From the NCBI GenBank assembly GCA_030017355.1, contig JASEIR010000068.1, forward strand, positions 1-10,710: a stretch of 10,710 bases of DNA. Direction: 5' to 3'. The translations under genes and the position numbers were made by a program. The notes under the pieces were generated by a model. It was given only the letters and a program-made list of their open reading frames with translations. It had not been told where the DNA came from and did not search any database. Of the stretch, positions 1 to 5,374 are shown in pieces; the first letter of the stretch is position 1; each line of letters begins with the position of its first letter. The DNA comes from Actinomycetota bacterium. GTDB taxonomy: Bacteria > Actinomycetota > Aquicultoria > Aquicultorales > Aquicultoraceae.

Positions 1-50
1 CGGGATGACATTTTCTAACAGCAAAAGACAACGAATTGCAAAATCCCTGA

Positions 51-310
51 ATTTTGAATTTGCTTGTTGGCGATCGTTATGCACGGGCCAACAGCGTAAG
101 TTTAATAAGTAAAGAACATCCCCTTTCTGCAAAGAATACTAGTGATAATTCTTTTGTTGGTAGATAACTGTTCTTCTACTGCCAGTTATTGCTTTTACTG
201 CTAAGAGTGCTAATGCTTAATTTTGAATTTTTAAGATCCTTCGTTATCGCTTAAGGACTGCGGCCCTTTCAGGGCCTTGATTTTGAATTTTTCATTTTGC
301 ATTTTGAATT
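51..310. repeat. Four dispersed copies of ATTTTGAATT(T)
   Basis: The word ATTTTGAATTT occurs at 51-61, 220-230 and 280-290, and as ATTTTGAATT at 301-310, abutting the priA stop codon. The last two copies are joined by the similar TTCATTTTGC. Four copies in 310 bases is more than base composition alone would readily give. The copies are not evenly spaced, so this is a dispersed or decayed repeat, not a CRISPR or a tandem array. Its function is unknown. Confidence 0.55.
262..276 (+). terminator. GC hairpin GGCCCT-TTC-AGGGCC, possible terminator
   Basis: A perfect 6-bp GC-rich stem with a 3-nt loop lies 35 nt past the priA stop. Read on the plus strand it is followed by a T-rich but interrupted tract (TTGATTTTGAATTTTT). 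It would therefore best stop transcription entering from the left end. On the minus strand no T-run follows, so it is a poor terminator for priA itself. Confidence 0.3.
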
Positions 311-311
311 C

Positions 312-2807
312 TTAAAGTACCCACACCGGATCGACATCTATTGACACAGATACTTTGTCCTTATAATTCCGGGGGATGAACCGTCGAAAATTATCTTCCA
401 ATAAGTGCCTTACTGTCAAGCCATCCTGCGTTTTTAGTATCACATGCCAACGATAATCTCCTTTAACTTTAAGTATTGGTGCCGGAGAAGGCCCTATCAG
501 GCTAAGCGATTCTTCCAAGTTGGATGACTTAATTATTTCTGCAGACCGCTTCGCGATCTCTACTACTGTCTTTGGTTCACGACTTGAAAAAAGCAGCCTA
601 ATTATTGTCGAAAACGGTGGATAGTTAAGTTCGCGCCTGAATTCTATTTCCTGTCTATAAAACTCATCATATCCGCAGTTCAGGACGGAGCGGATAGGAT
701 AGCTATCAGGCGAGTATGTTTGAATTACAACTCTGCCAGGCCGCTCGCCCCGGCCTGCTCGCCCAGAGACCTGCATTAAAAGCTGAAATGTACGCTCAGC
801 TGCTCTAAAATCAGGCAAATGAAGTGCTGTATCTGCATTAACCACACCAACCAGGGTAACTTCAGGAAAATCCAAACCTTTGGCTATCATTTGCGTCCCG
901 AGCAAAATTGCCGACTTCTCCTCGCTAAATTTTGTAAGCCGCTTCTGGTGAGCATCCTTGCGGGACGTTGTATCAGCATCCATCCTAATGATTTGTACTT
1001 CGGGATACAGGCGCCTAAGCTCACTTTCAACCCTTTGCGTCCCTGCTCCAGGATACTTAATCTGATGGCTGCCACATCGCAAGCACTTATCAAGTGCCTT
1101 TGCTGCAAAGTTACAGTGATGGCACCGCAAGCTATGATTTATTGAATGATATGTAAGAGATACGGCGCAGTAGCGGCATCTTGGTACAAAACCGCAATCC
1201 TCACAAAGTATAAAATTCGAAAAACCTCGACGGTTTATAAAAAGAATCGCTTTTTCACCAGCAGCAATGGTTTCATCCAGCCTTTGCCTCAAAAGCTGGC
1301 TAAAAACAGTGTACTCTCTTTTATGTGGCTCTTTTTTACTTGGCTCTATCTTACACGGCTCTTTCTTGTTGAGCTCTTTCTTGTTGAGCTCTTTGCGCAT
1401 GTCAACAATTTCAATCTTTGGAAGTTCCCTTTGCTGAACTCGCTTGCGCAAAAAAAGCGGTTTATATGTTCCAACTTCTGAGCGCCACTTTGATTCAAGG
1501 GAAGGTGTTGCGCTTCCTAGTATAACGCATGCACCTTCCAGCTCAGCTCTTTTTATAGCAACTTCTCTTGCGTTATATTTCGGATTTTTCCCTTGCTTGT
1601 AACTTGCCTCGTGTTCCTCATCAACAACAATGATTCCCAGATTTGATAGGGGCGCAAATATTGCAGAGCGAGCGCCAACCACAACCCTATACCTTCCATC
1701 TCGAATACCGCGCCACTGGTCAAATCTTTCTCCAATACTCAAGCCACTGTGAAGAACAGCAACCGTTTCGCCAAATCTTGCCCTAAATCTTGCTACAACT
1801 TGCGCTGTTAGAGCTATTTCAGGAACAAGAACTATTGCACTCTTTCCTTTTTCAAGAGCCTTCTGTATAGACCTTAGATAAACCTCGGTCTTACCGCTTC
1901 CGGTCACACCTTGTAGCAAGAATACAGTGTTAAATCCGCTTTCAATCGCATCAACAACTTGCGATACAGCACTTTGCTGCTCATCTGTAAGTTCAACTAA
2001 ATTATCTTCCTGGGAGAAGTAAAAGGAAGGGTCCCTATTCACTTCCCTCTCCTCAATTTTTACATAACCTCCCTTAACTAAAGCTCTTAGTGACAAATAG
2101 GTGGATTTAGTCTCATTTAGAAGTTTAGATATCGGCATTCCGCCTCGAAGGAAAAGGTGTTCAAGTATGGCTTTTTGCTTTGGGGCTCTCTTAAGCCTGG
2201 TCACGGCTTCCTCTAGAGATCCAGTTAGAAACGCATACTGGGCAGTCAATTCATTTACCCTCGGCTGCTCAACCTCATAGTAACGCTCAACCAGCCCAGC
2301 TGCTGAGAGCCTTTTTATGATCGGCATAATGTCTTTTCTGCCGCAAGCTTCTCTTAATATACTTACCTGAGCATTACCACCAAGCTCCTTCAGGGCATCA
2401 TAGACCTCTTCTTGGCGTGTTGTTAGATTGCCCTCAGGCTGGCCGGTTATCCTTACAGACTGGATAATCTTTCTTCCATATCCAGGCGGAACTGCAAGTT
2501 TTAAGGCCTCATTTATTGTAGACAGGTAATACTCGGCTATCCAGCGGCAGAGGTCAACCATGCGCTCGCTAAAAACTGGTTTTTCATTAACAACTGCCTC
2601 TATAGGTAAAACTTTTTCCACTTCCGAATGGGATGTAAGGCCTATGACATAACCTATCTGCTTAGCCGATCCGAAAGGAACAAGCACTACCGATCCCACA
2701 GAGACATCGGGAATGAACTCAGCAGGAATCTCGTAATCAAAAATACGATCGACTTCCCTCACTGGAAGGTCGACGATGACTTTTGCAATGGATTTTTCCT
2801 GTAGCAA
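312..2807 (-). CDS. priA: Primosomal protein N' (replication restart helicase PriA)
   Basis: PriA is a superfamily 2 DNA helicase that recognises stalled or collapsed forks and reloads the replisome. About 831 residues from the TTG start chosen here; positions below use that start. The N-terminal DNA-binding region (IAKVIVDLPV...) is followed by Walker A GVTGSGKT (about 300-307), DEEH (about 396-399), a zinc module of eight cysteines in four CxxC pairs (about 535-578), motif V (LGTQMIAKGLDFPEV, about 636) and motif VI QVSGRAGRGERPG (about 679). All catalytic elements are present, unlike the degenerate, probably helicase-inactive PriA of mycobacteria and relatives. The TTG at 2807 is preceded by AAAGGAG at 8-nt spacing. 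An in-frame ATG at 2873 would add 22 residues but has no Shine-Dalgarno sequence and lies upstream of a promoter-like extended -10. A lysine-rich tandem repeat insert sits near residues 473-497. It is the last gene of the conserved minus-strand block. Confidence 0.95.
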   Translation of the reverse strand: MLQEKSIAKVIVDLPVREVDRIFDYEIPAEFIPDVSVGSVVLVPFGSAKQIGYVIGLTSHSEVEKVLPIEAVVNEKPVFSERMVDLCRWIAEYYLSTINEALKLAVPPGYGRKIIQSVRITGQPEGNLTTRQEEVYDALKELGGNAQVSILREACGRKDIMPIIKRLSAAGLVERYYEVEQPRVNELTAQYAFLTGSLEEAVTRLKRAPKQKAILEHLFLRGGMPISKLLNETKSTYLSLRALVKGGYVKIEEREVNRDPSFYFSQEDNLVELTDEQQSAVSQVVDAIESGFNTVFLLQGVTGSGKTEVYLRSIQKALEKGKSAIVLVPEIALTAQVVARFRARFGETVAVLHSGLSIGERFDQWRGIRDGRYRVVVGARSAIFAPLSNLGIIVVDEEHEASYKQGKNPKYNAREVAIKRAELEGACVILGSATPSLESKWRSEVGTYKPLFLRKRVQQRELPKIEIVDMRKELNKKELNKKEPCKIEPSKKEPHKREYTVFSQLLRQRLDETIAAGEKAILFINRRGFSNFILCEDCGFVPRCRYCAVSLTYHSINHSLRCHHCNFAAKALDKCLRCGSHQIKYPGAGTQRVESELRRLYPEVQIIRMDADTTSRKDAHQKRLTKFSEEKSAILLGTQMIAKGLDFPEVTLVGVVNADTALHLPDFRAAERTFQLLMQVSGRAGRGERPGRVVIQTYSPDSYPIRSVLNCGYDEFYRQEIEFRRELNYPPFSTIIRLLFSSREPKTVVEIAKRSAEIIKSSNLEESLSLIGPSPAPILKVKGDYRWHVILKTQDGLTVRHLLEDNFRRFIPRNYKDKVSVSIDVDPVWVL
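1317..1391 (-). repeat. Five-unit 15-bp tandem repeat inside priA
   Basis: Five consecutive 15-bp units (1317-1331, 1332-1346, 1347-1361, 1362-1376, 1377-1391) each end in GGCTC or GAGCTC on the plus strand. The last two are identical (TTTCTTGTTGAGCTC). They encode pentapeptides ELNKK, ELNKK, EPCKI, EPSKK and EPHKR. Because the unit is five codons, gain or loss of units keeps the frame. The array lies in the loop between VDMRK and the helicase lobe beginning FSQLLRQRL, where other PriA proteins have only a short linker (from memory of the family). Confidence 0.9.
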
Positions 2808-2815
2808 AGGTAATA

Positions 2816-2822
2816 CTCCTTT
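2816..2822 (-). promoter_or_regulatory. Shine-Dalgarno AAAGGAG deciding the priA TTG start
   Basis: On the minus strand AAAGGAG is followed by 8 nt and then TTG (2807-2805). The resulting N-terminus, MLQEKSIAKVIVDLPV, begins a few residues before the conserved PriA start, as in typical homologues. The upstream ATG at 2873 has no purine-rich sequence before it. Confidence 0.65.
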
Positions 2823-2856
2823 AGGGTTAACTAATGATGTTTGCGCTGCTGGAATT

Positions 2857-2865
2857 ATAATAGCA
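2857..2865 (-). promoter_or_regulatory. Candidate extended -10 (TGCTATTAT) for priA
   Basis: The minus strand reads TGCTATTATAAT. It contains TGnTATTAT (2865-2857) and an overlapping perfect TATAAT (2859-2854). There is no good -35. Transcription from here would start near 2847-2850, giving a leader of about 40 nt before the TTG start and excluding the ATG at 2873. Confidence 0.35.
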
Positions 2866-2942
2866 GAAGCCATGAGATAACGTTAGGGTCAATGGTCCGG
2901 GGTTTAGGAATCAGAGCCTTAATACTCATTTTTTTCTCAAGT

Positions 2943-2986
2943 AATGCATGGACAAGTAATGATAAAATACATAGCAACGTCCCCCC
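2943..2986. repeat. Left imperfect palindrome flanking the DUF4160/DUF2442 cassette
   Basis: AATGCATGGACAAGTAATG (2943-2961) is followed by ATACATAGCAACGTCC and a C-run (2967-2986). The right part matches ATGCATAGCAATGTCCC of the palindrome at 3596-3661 apart from A/G and C/T changes. The left arm GGACAAGTAATG resembles that palindrome's other arm, GGACGTTACTATG. This looks like a more decayed copy of the same hairpin element. Confidence 0.55.
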
Positions 2987-3060
2987 TTCTGCTTGATTGT
3001 GACATATCGATACCAGAAAGAATTCAGCCGGTGGAAAATAAAAACTAAGCTCGGTAATTA

Positions 3061-3069
3061 TGTTAAAAT
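3061..3069 (+). promoter_or_regulatory. Candidate extended -10 (TGTTAAAAT) at a near-leaderless start
   Basis: TG-T-TAAAAT ends six bases before the ATG at 3075, so transcription would begin at or within a base or two of the start codon. No -35 is evident (aaaact at 17-nt spacing) and no usable Shine-Dalgarno sequence precedes the ATG. Both fit a leaderless mRNA, a frequent mode in Actinomycetota. Confidence 0.4.
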
Positions 3070-3074
3070 AGGAT

Positions 3075-3332
3075 ATGCCAGAAATAAGTCGATTTCTTGG
3101 AATAATAATTTATATTTATTACAAGGAGCACTCTCCAGCACATTTTCACGCTGAGTATGGTAGCTATACGGTTATCATGGAAATCGAATCCGGTGTTGTC
3201 CAGGGAAAGTTTCCAAGAAGGGCGCTTAGTGCAGTTCTCGAATGGTACACTTTACATAAAGACGAACTGTTGAAAAACTGGGAGTTAGCTCTTAAAAAGA
3301 AACCTTTGAACAAAATCGAGCCCTTGGAGTAA
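3075..3332 (+). CDS. DUF4160 family small protein
   Basis: A protein of 85 residues covering the whole of the usual DUF4160 family. The signature is visible as EHSPAHFHAEYG (residues 18-29, with H19, H23 and H25), followed by VQGKFPRRALSAVLEW and the C-terminal NWELALKKKPLNKIEPL. The histidine cluster could bind metal or act catalytically, but I know of no established activity. It lies 3 nt upstream of a DUF2442 gene. This pairing recurs in many bacteria and is often predicted to be a toxin-antitoxin-like module, but that role is inference here. No signal peptide or membrane segment is seen. The ATG start fits the family's usual MPxISRF opening, although translation initiation looks leaderless. 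Confidence 0.9.
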   Translation: MPEISRFLGIIIYIYYKEHSPAHFHAEYGSYTVIMEIESGVVQGKFPRRALSAVLEWYTLHKDELLKNWELALKKKPLNKIEPLE

Positions 3333-3335
3333 GAA

Positions 3336-3587
3336 ATGGTACCGTGGGTAATCAAGGCAAAATATATCAAAGACTATAAAATATGGCTTGCTTTTAATGA
3401 CGGCGCTGAGGGTGAAGTTGATCTCTCGACAGAATTAGAAGGCGAAATTTTCGAACCGCTAAAGGACGTCTCTTTTTTTAAAAATTTTAAGATAATCGGC
3501 CACACTCTGGCTTGGGAAAACGGCGCCGATTTCGCACCGGAGTTCCTGCGGGAAAAAATAACACAAACGAAACAAGAAACAGCCTAG
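3336..3587 (+). CDS. DUF2442 family small protein
   Basis: An 83-residue protein with the DUF2442 pattern: an early beta-rich segment (YKIWLAFNDGAEGEVDLSTEL, residues 14-34), then FEPLKDVSFFKNFKI and the typical ending LAWENGADFAPEFLREKI. It represents only the short core domain. No helix-turn-helix extension is visible, so DNA binding or autoregulation cannot be argued from the sequence. It is translationally coupled to the DUF4160 gene: GGAG (3326-3329) overlaps the end of that gene, with 6 nt to ATG and a 3-nt intergenic gap. The last residues (TQTKQETA) are low complexity. The two genes probably form one transcript ending at the hairpin that follows. Which partner, if either, is toxic cannot be told. 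Confidence 0.9.
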   Translation: MVPWVIKAKYIKDYKIWLAFNDGAEGEVDLSTELEGEIFEPLKDVSFFKNFKIIGHTLAWENGADFAPEFLREKITQTKQETA

Positions 3588-3595
3588 CAAACAAC

Positions 3596-3665
3596 AAGGA
3601 CGTTACTATGCATTGTGCATTTTCTCAGGAATGCATAGAATGCATAGCAATGTCCCTTTTTAACT
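3596..3665. terminator. Long palindrome and T-tract between convergent genes
   Basis: AAGGACGTTACTATGCATT (3596-3614) pairs with AATGCATAGCAATGTCCCTT (3639-3658) over about 17 positions, with one bulge, one G-U pair and one mismatch. The loop holds a nested TGCATT/AATGCA pair, and AATGCATAG is directly repeated at 3630-3638 and 3639-3647. On the plus strand the stem runs into TTTTT and then a second T-run, a plausible terminator for the DUF4160/DUF2442 transcript. It also lies just past the metK stop on the other strand, so it may serve both. It is related to the palindrome at 2943-2986, suggesting a repeat element used as a terminator. Confidence 0.65.
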
Positions 3666-3669
3666 CTTT

Positions 3670-4890
3670 TTAAAGAACCTTCTCCAAATCTTTTATGCCA
3701 GCTTCTTCACGCAAAATTGCTGCTTTGTCAGTCTTCTCCCAAGTAAAATCTTCATCTTCTCGACCAAAGTGTCCATAGACAGCGGTTTTCTTGAATATTG
3801 GCCTTCTAAGATTTAAATCTCTGATAATTGCAGCTGGCCTTAGATCAAAGTGCTTTCTAATAAGTGATTCAATTTCCTGAACAGGAATTTTTTCTGTTCC
3901 AAACGTTTCAACCATGATCGAGATAGGATGCGCTACGCCAATAGCATAAGCAATCTGCACCTCGCAACGATCAGCAAGCCCGGCAGCAACAACATTTTTT
4001 GCAACATACCTTGCAGCATATGCTCCCGAGCGGTCAACCTTCGTTGGGTCTTTGCCAGAGAATGCGCCTCCACCGTGACGAGCAAGACCGCCGTATGTAT
4101 CTACAATGATCTTGCGTCCTGTAAGGCCTGTATCGCCTTGCGGACCGCCAATTTCAAACTTACCGGTTGGGTTGATTAGGATTTTTACCTTATCATAGTT
4201 AATCATCTCTGGAGGTACGACTGGTTTTATAACATTCTCTATTACAGCAGGTTTTAGTTGGGTATCCAACTCTACACCAGGAGCGTGCTGTGTTGAGACA
4301 ATAATAGTATCAACCTCAACTGGCCTACCATCCTCATAAGCCACTGTTACCTGAGTTTTACCATCAGGCCTAAGATAAGGAATTATTCCAGTCTTTCTAA
4401 CCTCAGCTAATCGATATGCCAATTTATGAGCTAGCAGTATTGGTAAAGGCATTAGCTCAGGAGTTTCGTTGCAGGCAAAACCAAACATCATGCCCTGATC
4501 TCCTGCCCCTAGTTTATCTAGGTCTTCCGTGCCTATACCTATCCGGCTCTCGTAAGCAGCATCAACACCTTGAGCGATATCCGGTGACTGTGGATCGATG
4601 CTTGTTATTATTCCGCATGTATCGCAATCAAAGCCATATTTTGCGCGTGTATACCCTACCTCTCGTATAGTCTCTCTTACAACACTGGGAATATCAACAT
4701 ATGTTGATGTGGTGACCTCACCTGCAACCACAACTAAGCCAGTAGTCACTAGCGTCTCAATAGCAACTCTAGCCATTGGATCATCCATATATATTGCATC
4801 AAGGATTGAATCAGATATCTGATCAGCAATCTTATCAGGATGTCCCTCCGTTACGGATTCCGACGTAATTAAATAACGTTTACCTGGCAA
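3670..4890 (-). CDS. metK: S-adenosylmethionine synthetase
   Basis: MetK makes S-adenosylmethionine from methionine and ATP in the cytoplasm, releasing phosphate and diphosphate; it is normally a homotetramer. The protein has 406 residues from the TTG chosen here. Visible signatures are SESVTEGHPDK (10-20, holding the active-site histidine H17), GAGDQGMMFG (128-137) and the phosphate-binding loop RHGGGAFSGKDPTKVDRS (271-288). It is full length with no missing motif. The TTG at 4890 is preceded by AGGAGG and seven A residues. An in-frame ATG at 4944 is rejected because its extra 18 codons would be read through the leader's terminator. In the conserved order metK follows coaBC; here a plus-strand cyclase gene lies between them, so metK has its own promoter and is controlled by the SAM-I riboswitch in its leader, giving end-product feedback. 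Confidence 0.97.
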   Translation of the reverse strand: MPGKRYLITSESVTEGHPDKIADQISDSILDAIYMDDPMARVAIETLVTTGLVVVAGEVTTSTYVDIPSVVRETIREVGYTRAKYGFDCDTCGIITSIDPQSPDIAQGVDAAYESRIGIGTEDLDKLGAGDQGMMFGFACNETPELMPLPILLAHKLAYRLAEVRKTGIIPYLRPDGKTQVTVAYEDGRPVEVDTIIVSTQHAPGVELDTQLKPAVIENVIKPVVPPEMINYDKVKILINPTGKFEIGGPQGDTGLTGRKIIVDTYGGLARHGGGAFSGKDPTKVDRSGAYAARYVAKNVVAAGLADRCEVQIAYAIGVAHPISIMVETFGTEKIPVQEIESLIRKHFDLRPAAIIRDLNLRRPIFKKTAVYGHFGREDEDFTWEKTDKAAILREEAGIKDLEKVL

Positions 4891-4897
4891 TTTTTTT

Positions 4898-4903
4898 CCT
4901 CCT
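4898..4903 (-). promoter_or_regulatory. Shine-Dalgarno AGGAGG deciding the metK TTG start
   Basis: A consensus AGGAGG followed by seven A residues and TTG (4890-4888). The protein then begins MPGKRYLITSESVTEG, matching the normal MetK N-terminus. Confidence 0.85.
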
Positions 4904-4911
4904 ATTCTTAG

Positions 4912-4949
4912 TAAAAAAATAGCCCCTGTCCTGAAAGTGTACAAGGGCT
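4912..4949 (-). terminator. Intrinsic terminator of the metK leader (expression platform)
   Basis: On the minus strand AGCCCTTGT (4949-4941) pairs with ACAGGGGCT (4929-4921) in a 9-bp stem with one G-U pair and an 11-nt loop, followed directly by ATTTTTTT. It lies between the SAM-I aptamer and the ribosome binding site, as expected of a transcription-attenuating riboswitch. The loop segment CTTTCAGGA (4937-4929) is complementary to the upstream TTCTGAAAG (4985-4977), nine pairs with one G-U. That pairing is a possible alternative structure in the SAM-free state. Confidence 0.85.
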
Positions 4950-4997
4950 ATATAACCTCTATAAACCTCCTCTCATCTTTCAGAAACCTAAAAAGAT

Positions 4998-5106
4998 CTC
5001 TCTTCCGCTTCCGCAGGAATTGGCACCTTAAAAACGGCCACTACTTATCCGTTTTCAGGTTGCCGAGGCTTCACAGGGCCAGTCCCTCCACCTCTCTGGA
5101 TAAGAG
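4998..5106 (-). ncRNA. SAM-I (S-box) riboswitch aptamer upstream of metK
   Basis: The minus strand carries the S-box core in order. The P1 5' strand is CTCTT (5106-5102), pairing with AAGAG (5004-5000). The P2 region GAGGTGGAGGGACTGGCCC (from 5094) closes with GAAGCCTC, then GGCAACC. P3 is AAAACGG/CCGTTTT. The J3/4 element AAGGTGCCAATTCC (from 5029) follows, with CCA able to pair with TGG in the P2 loop as in the known pseudoknot. P4 is TTCC-GC-GGAA-GC-GGAA with a GNRA loop. SAM binding stabilises P1 and favours the downstream terminator, lowering metK expression when SAM is plentiful. Call made by eye against the remembered consensus; a covariance-model search would settle it. Confidence 0.95.
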
Positions 5107-5169
5107 TTCCCTTTATTTAACCGACAATTCGGTATTTTCAATGCACATTATAAGGCTTAACTTGCTACC

Positions 5170-5198
5170 AGAATAGCAAATAGAATCATGTTCGTCAA
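5170..5198 (-). promoter_or_regulatory. Candidate sigma-70-type promoter for the metK leader
   Basis: On the minus strand TTGACG (5198-5193), 17 nt, then TATTCT (5175-5170). Transcription would start near 5163, about 57 nt before the riboswitch aptamer. A perfect TATAAT at 5152-5147 is an alternative -10 but lacks a good -35. A small hairpin ACCGA-ATTG-TCGGT (5133-5120) lies between promoter and aptamer. Confidence 0.5.
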
Positions 5199-5260
5199 GC
5201 AAACAGGCAGTTGCGCACCCACATTAAAACCAGCTCAAGCACCAGCAGCCAGACTTGTTC

Positions 5261-5282
5261 AAATTGCATATAAATTGCATAT
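5261..5282 (+). repeat. Tandem 11-bp repeat upstream of the cyclase gene
   Basis: AAATTGCATAT occurs twice with no spacer (5261-5271 and 5272-5282), followed by TATATATCC. It lies 93-114 bases before the cyclase start, where a promoter is expected. TTGTTC (5255-5260) and TATTAT (5280-5285) are a weak promoter pair with a long 19-nt spacer. One helical turn per repeat would suit an operator bound on one DNA face, but this is speculative. Confidence 0.5.
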
Positions 5283-5374
5283 TATATATCCTAAAGTTTC
5301 CTCCTACATATGTCGATAAAATTCTTAATCCACGCTTTTCCTAGAGGAGCAATAGGTCTACGGTTTAGGGGCAT

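Larger units (their letters stand above)
1..311. other. Gene-free AT-rich region downstream of priA
   Basis: I recognise no protein or RNA gene here. The stretch lies beyond the priA stop codon and runs off the window. It holds four copies of an AT-rich word, a short GC-rich hairpin (both listed separately) and an inverted pair TGTTGGC/GCCAACA at 65-71 and 87-93 with a 15-nt loop. In many actinobacteria def or fmt follows priA; neither is visible, so they may lie outside the window. Confidence 0.6.

Noticed and set aside
65..93. Inverted pair TGTTGGC/GCCAACA as a terminator or tRNA-like fold
   Set aside because: Seven base pairs with a long loop and no T-tract or other RNA signature; it could easily occur by chance.
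1317..1391. CRISPR-like array
   Set aside because: The units are contiguous 15-mers without spacers and lie in frame within priA, so this is a coding minisatellite.
1146..1481. A 111-codon plus-strand frame antisense to priA
   Set aside because: It lies wholly within a clear PriA coding region, and its leucine/phenylalanine-rich stretch is just the complement of the lysine/glutamate repeat array.
3164..3370. A 68-codon minus-strand frame over the DUF4160/DUF2442 junction
   Set aside because: Both plus-strand genes match known families over their whole length; the reverse frame has no family resemblance.
4891..4944. Upstream ATG at 4944 as the metK start
   Set aside because: The 18 extra codons would be read from inside the leader terminator stem and T-tract, there is no ribosome binding site before the ATG, and the normal MetK N-terminus begins at the TTG with AGGAGG.
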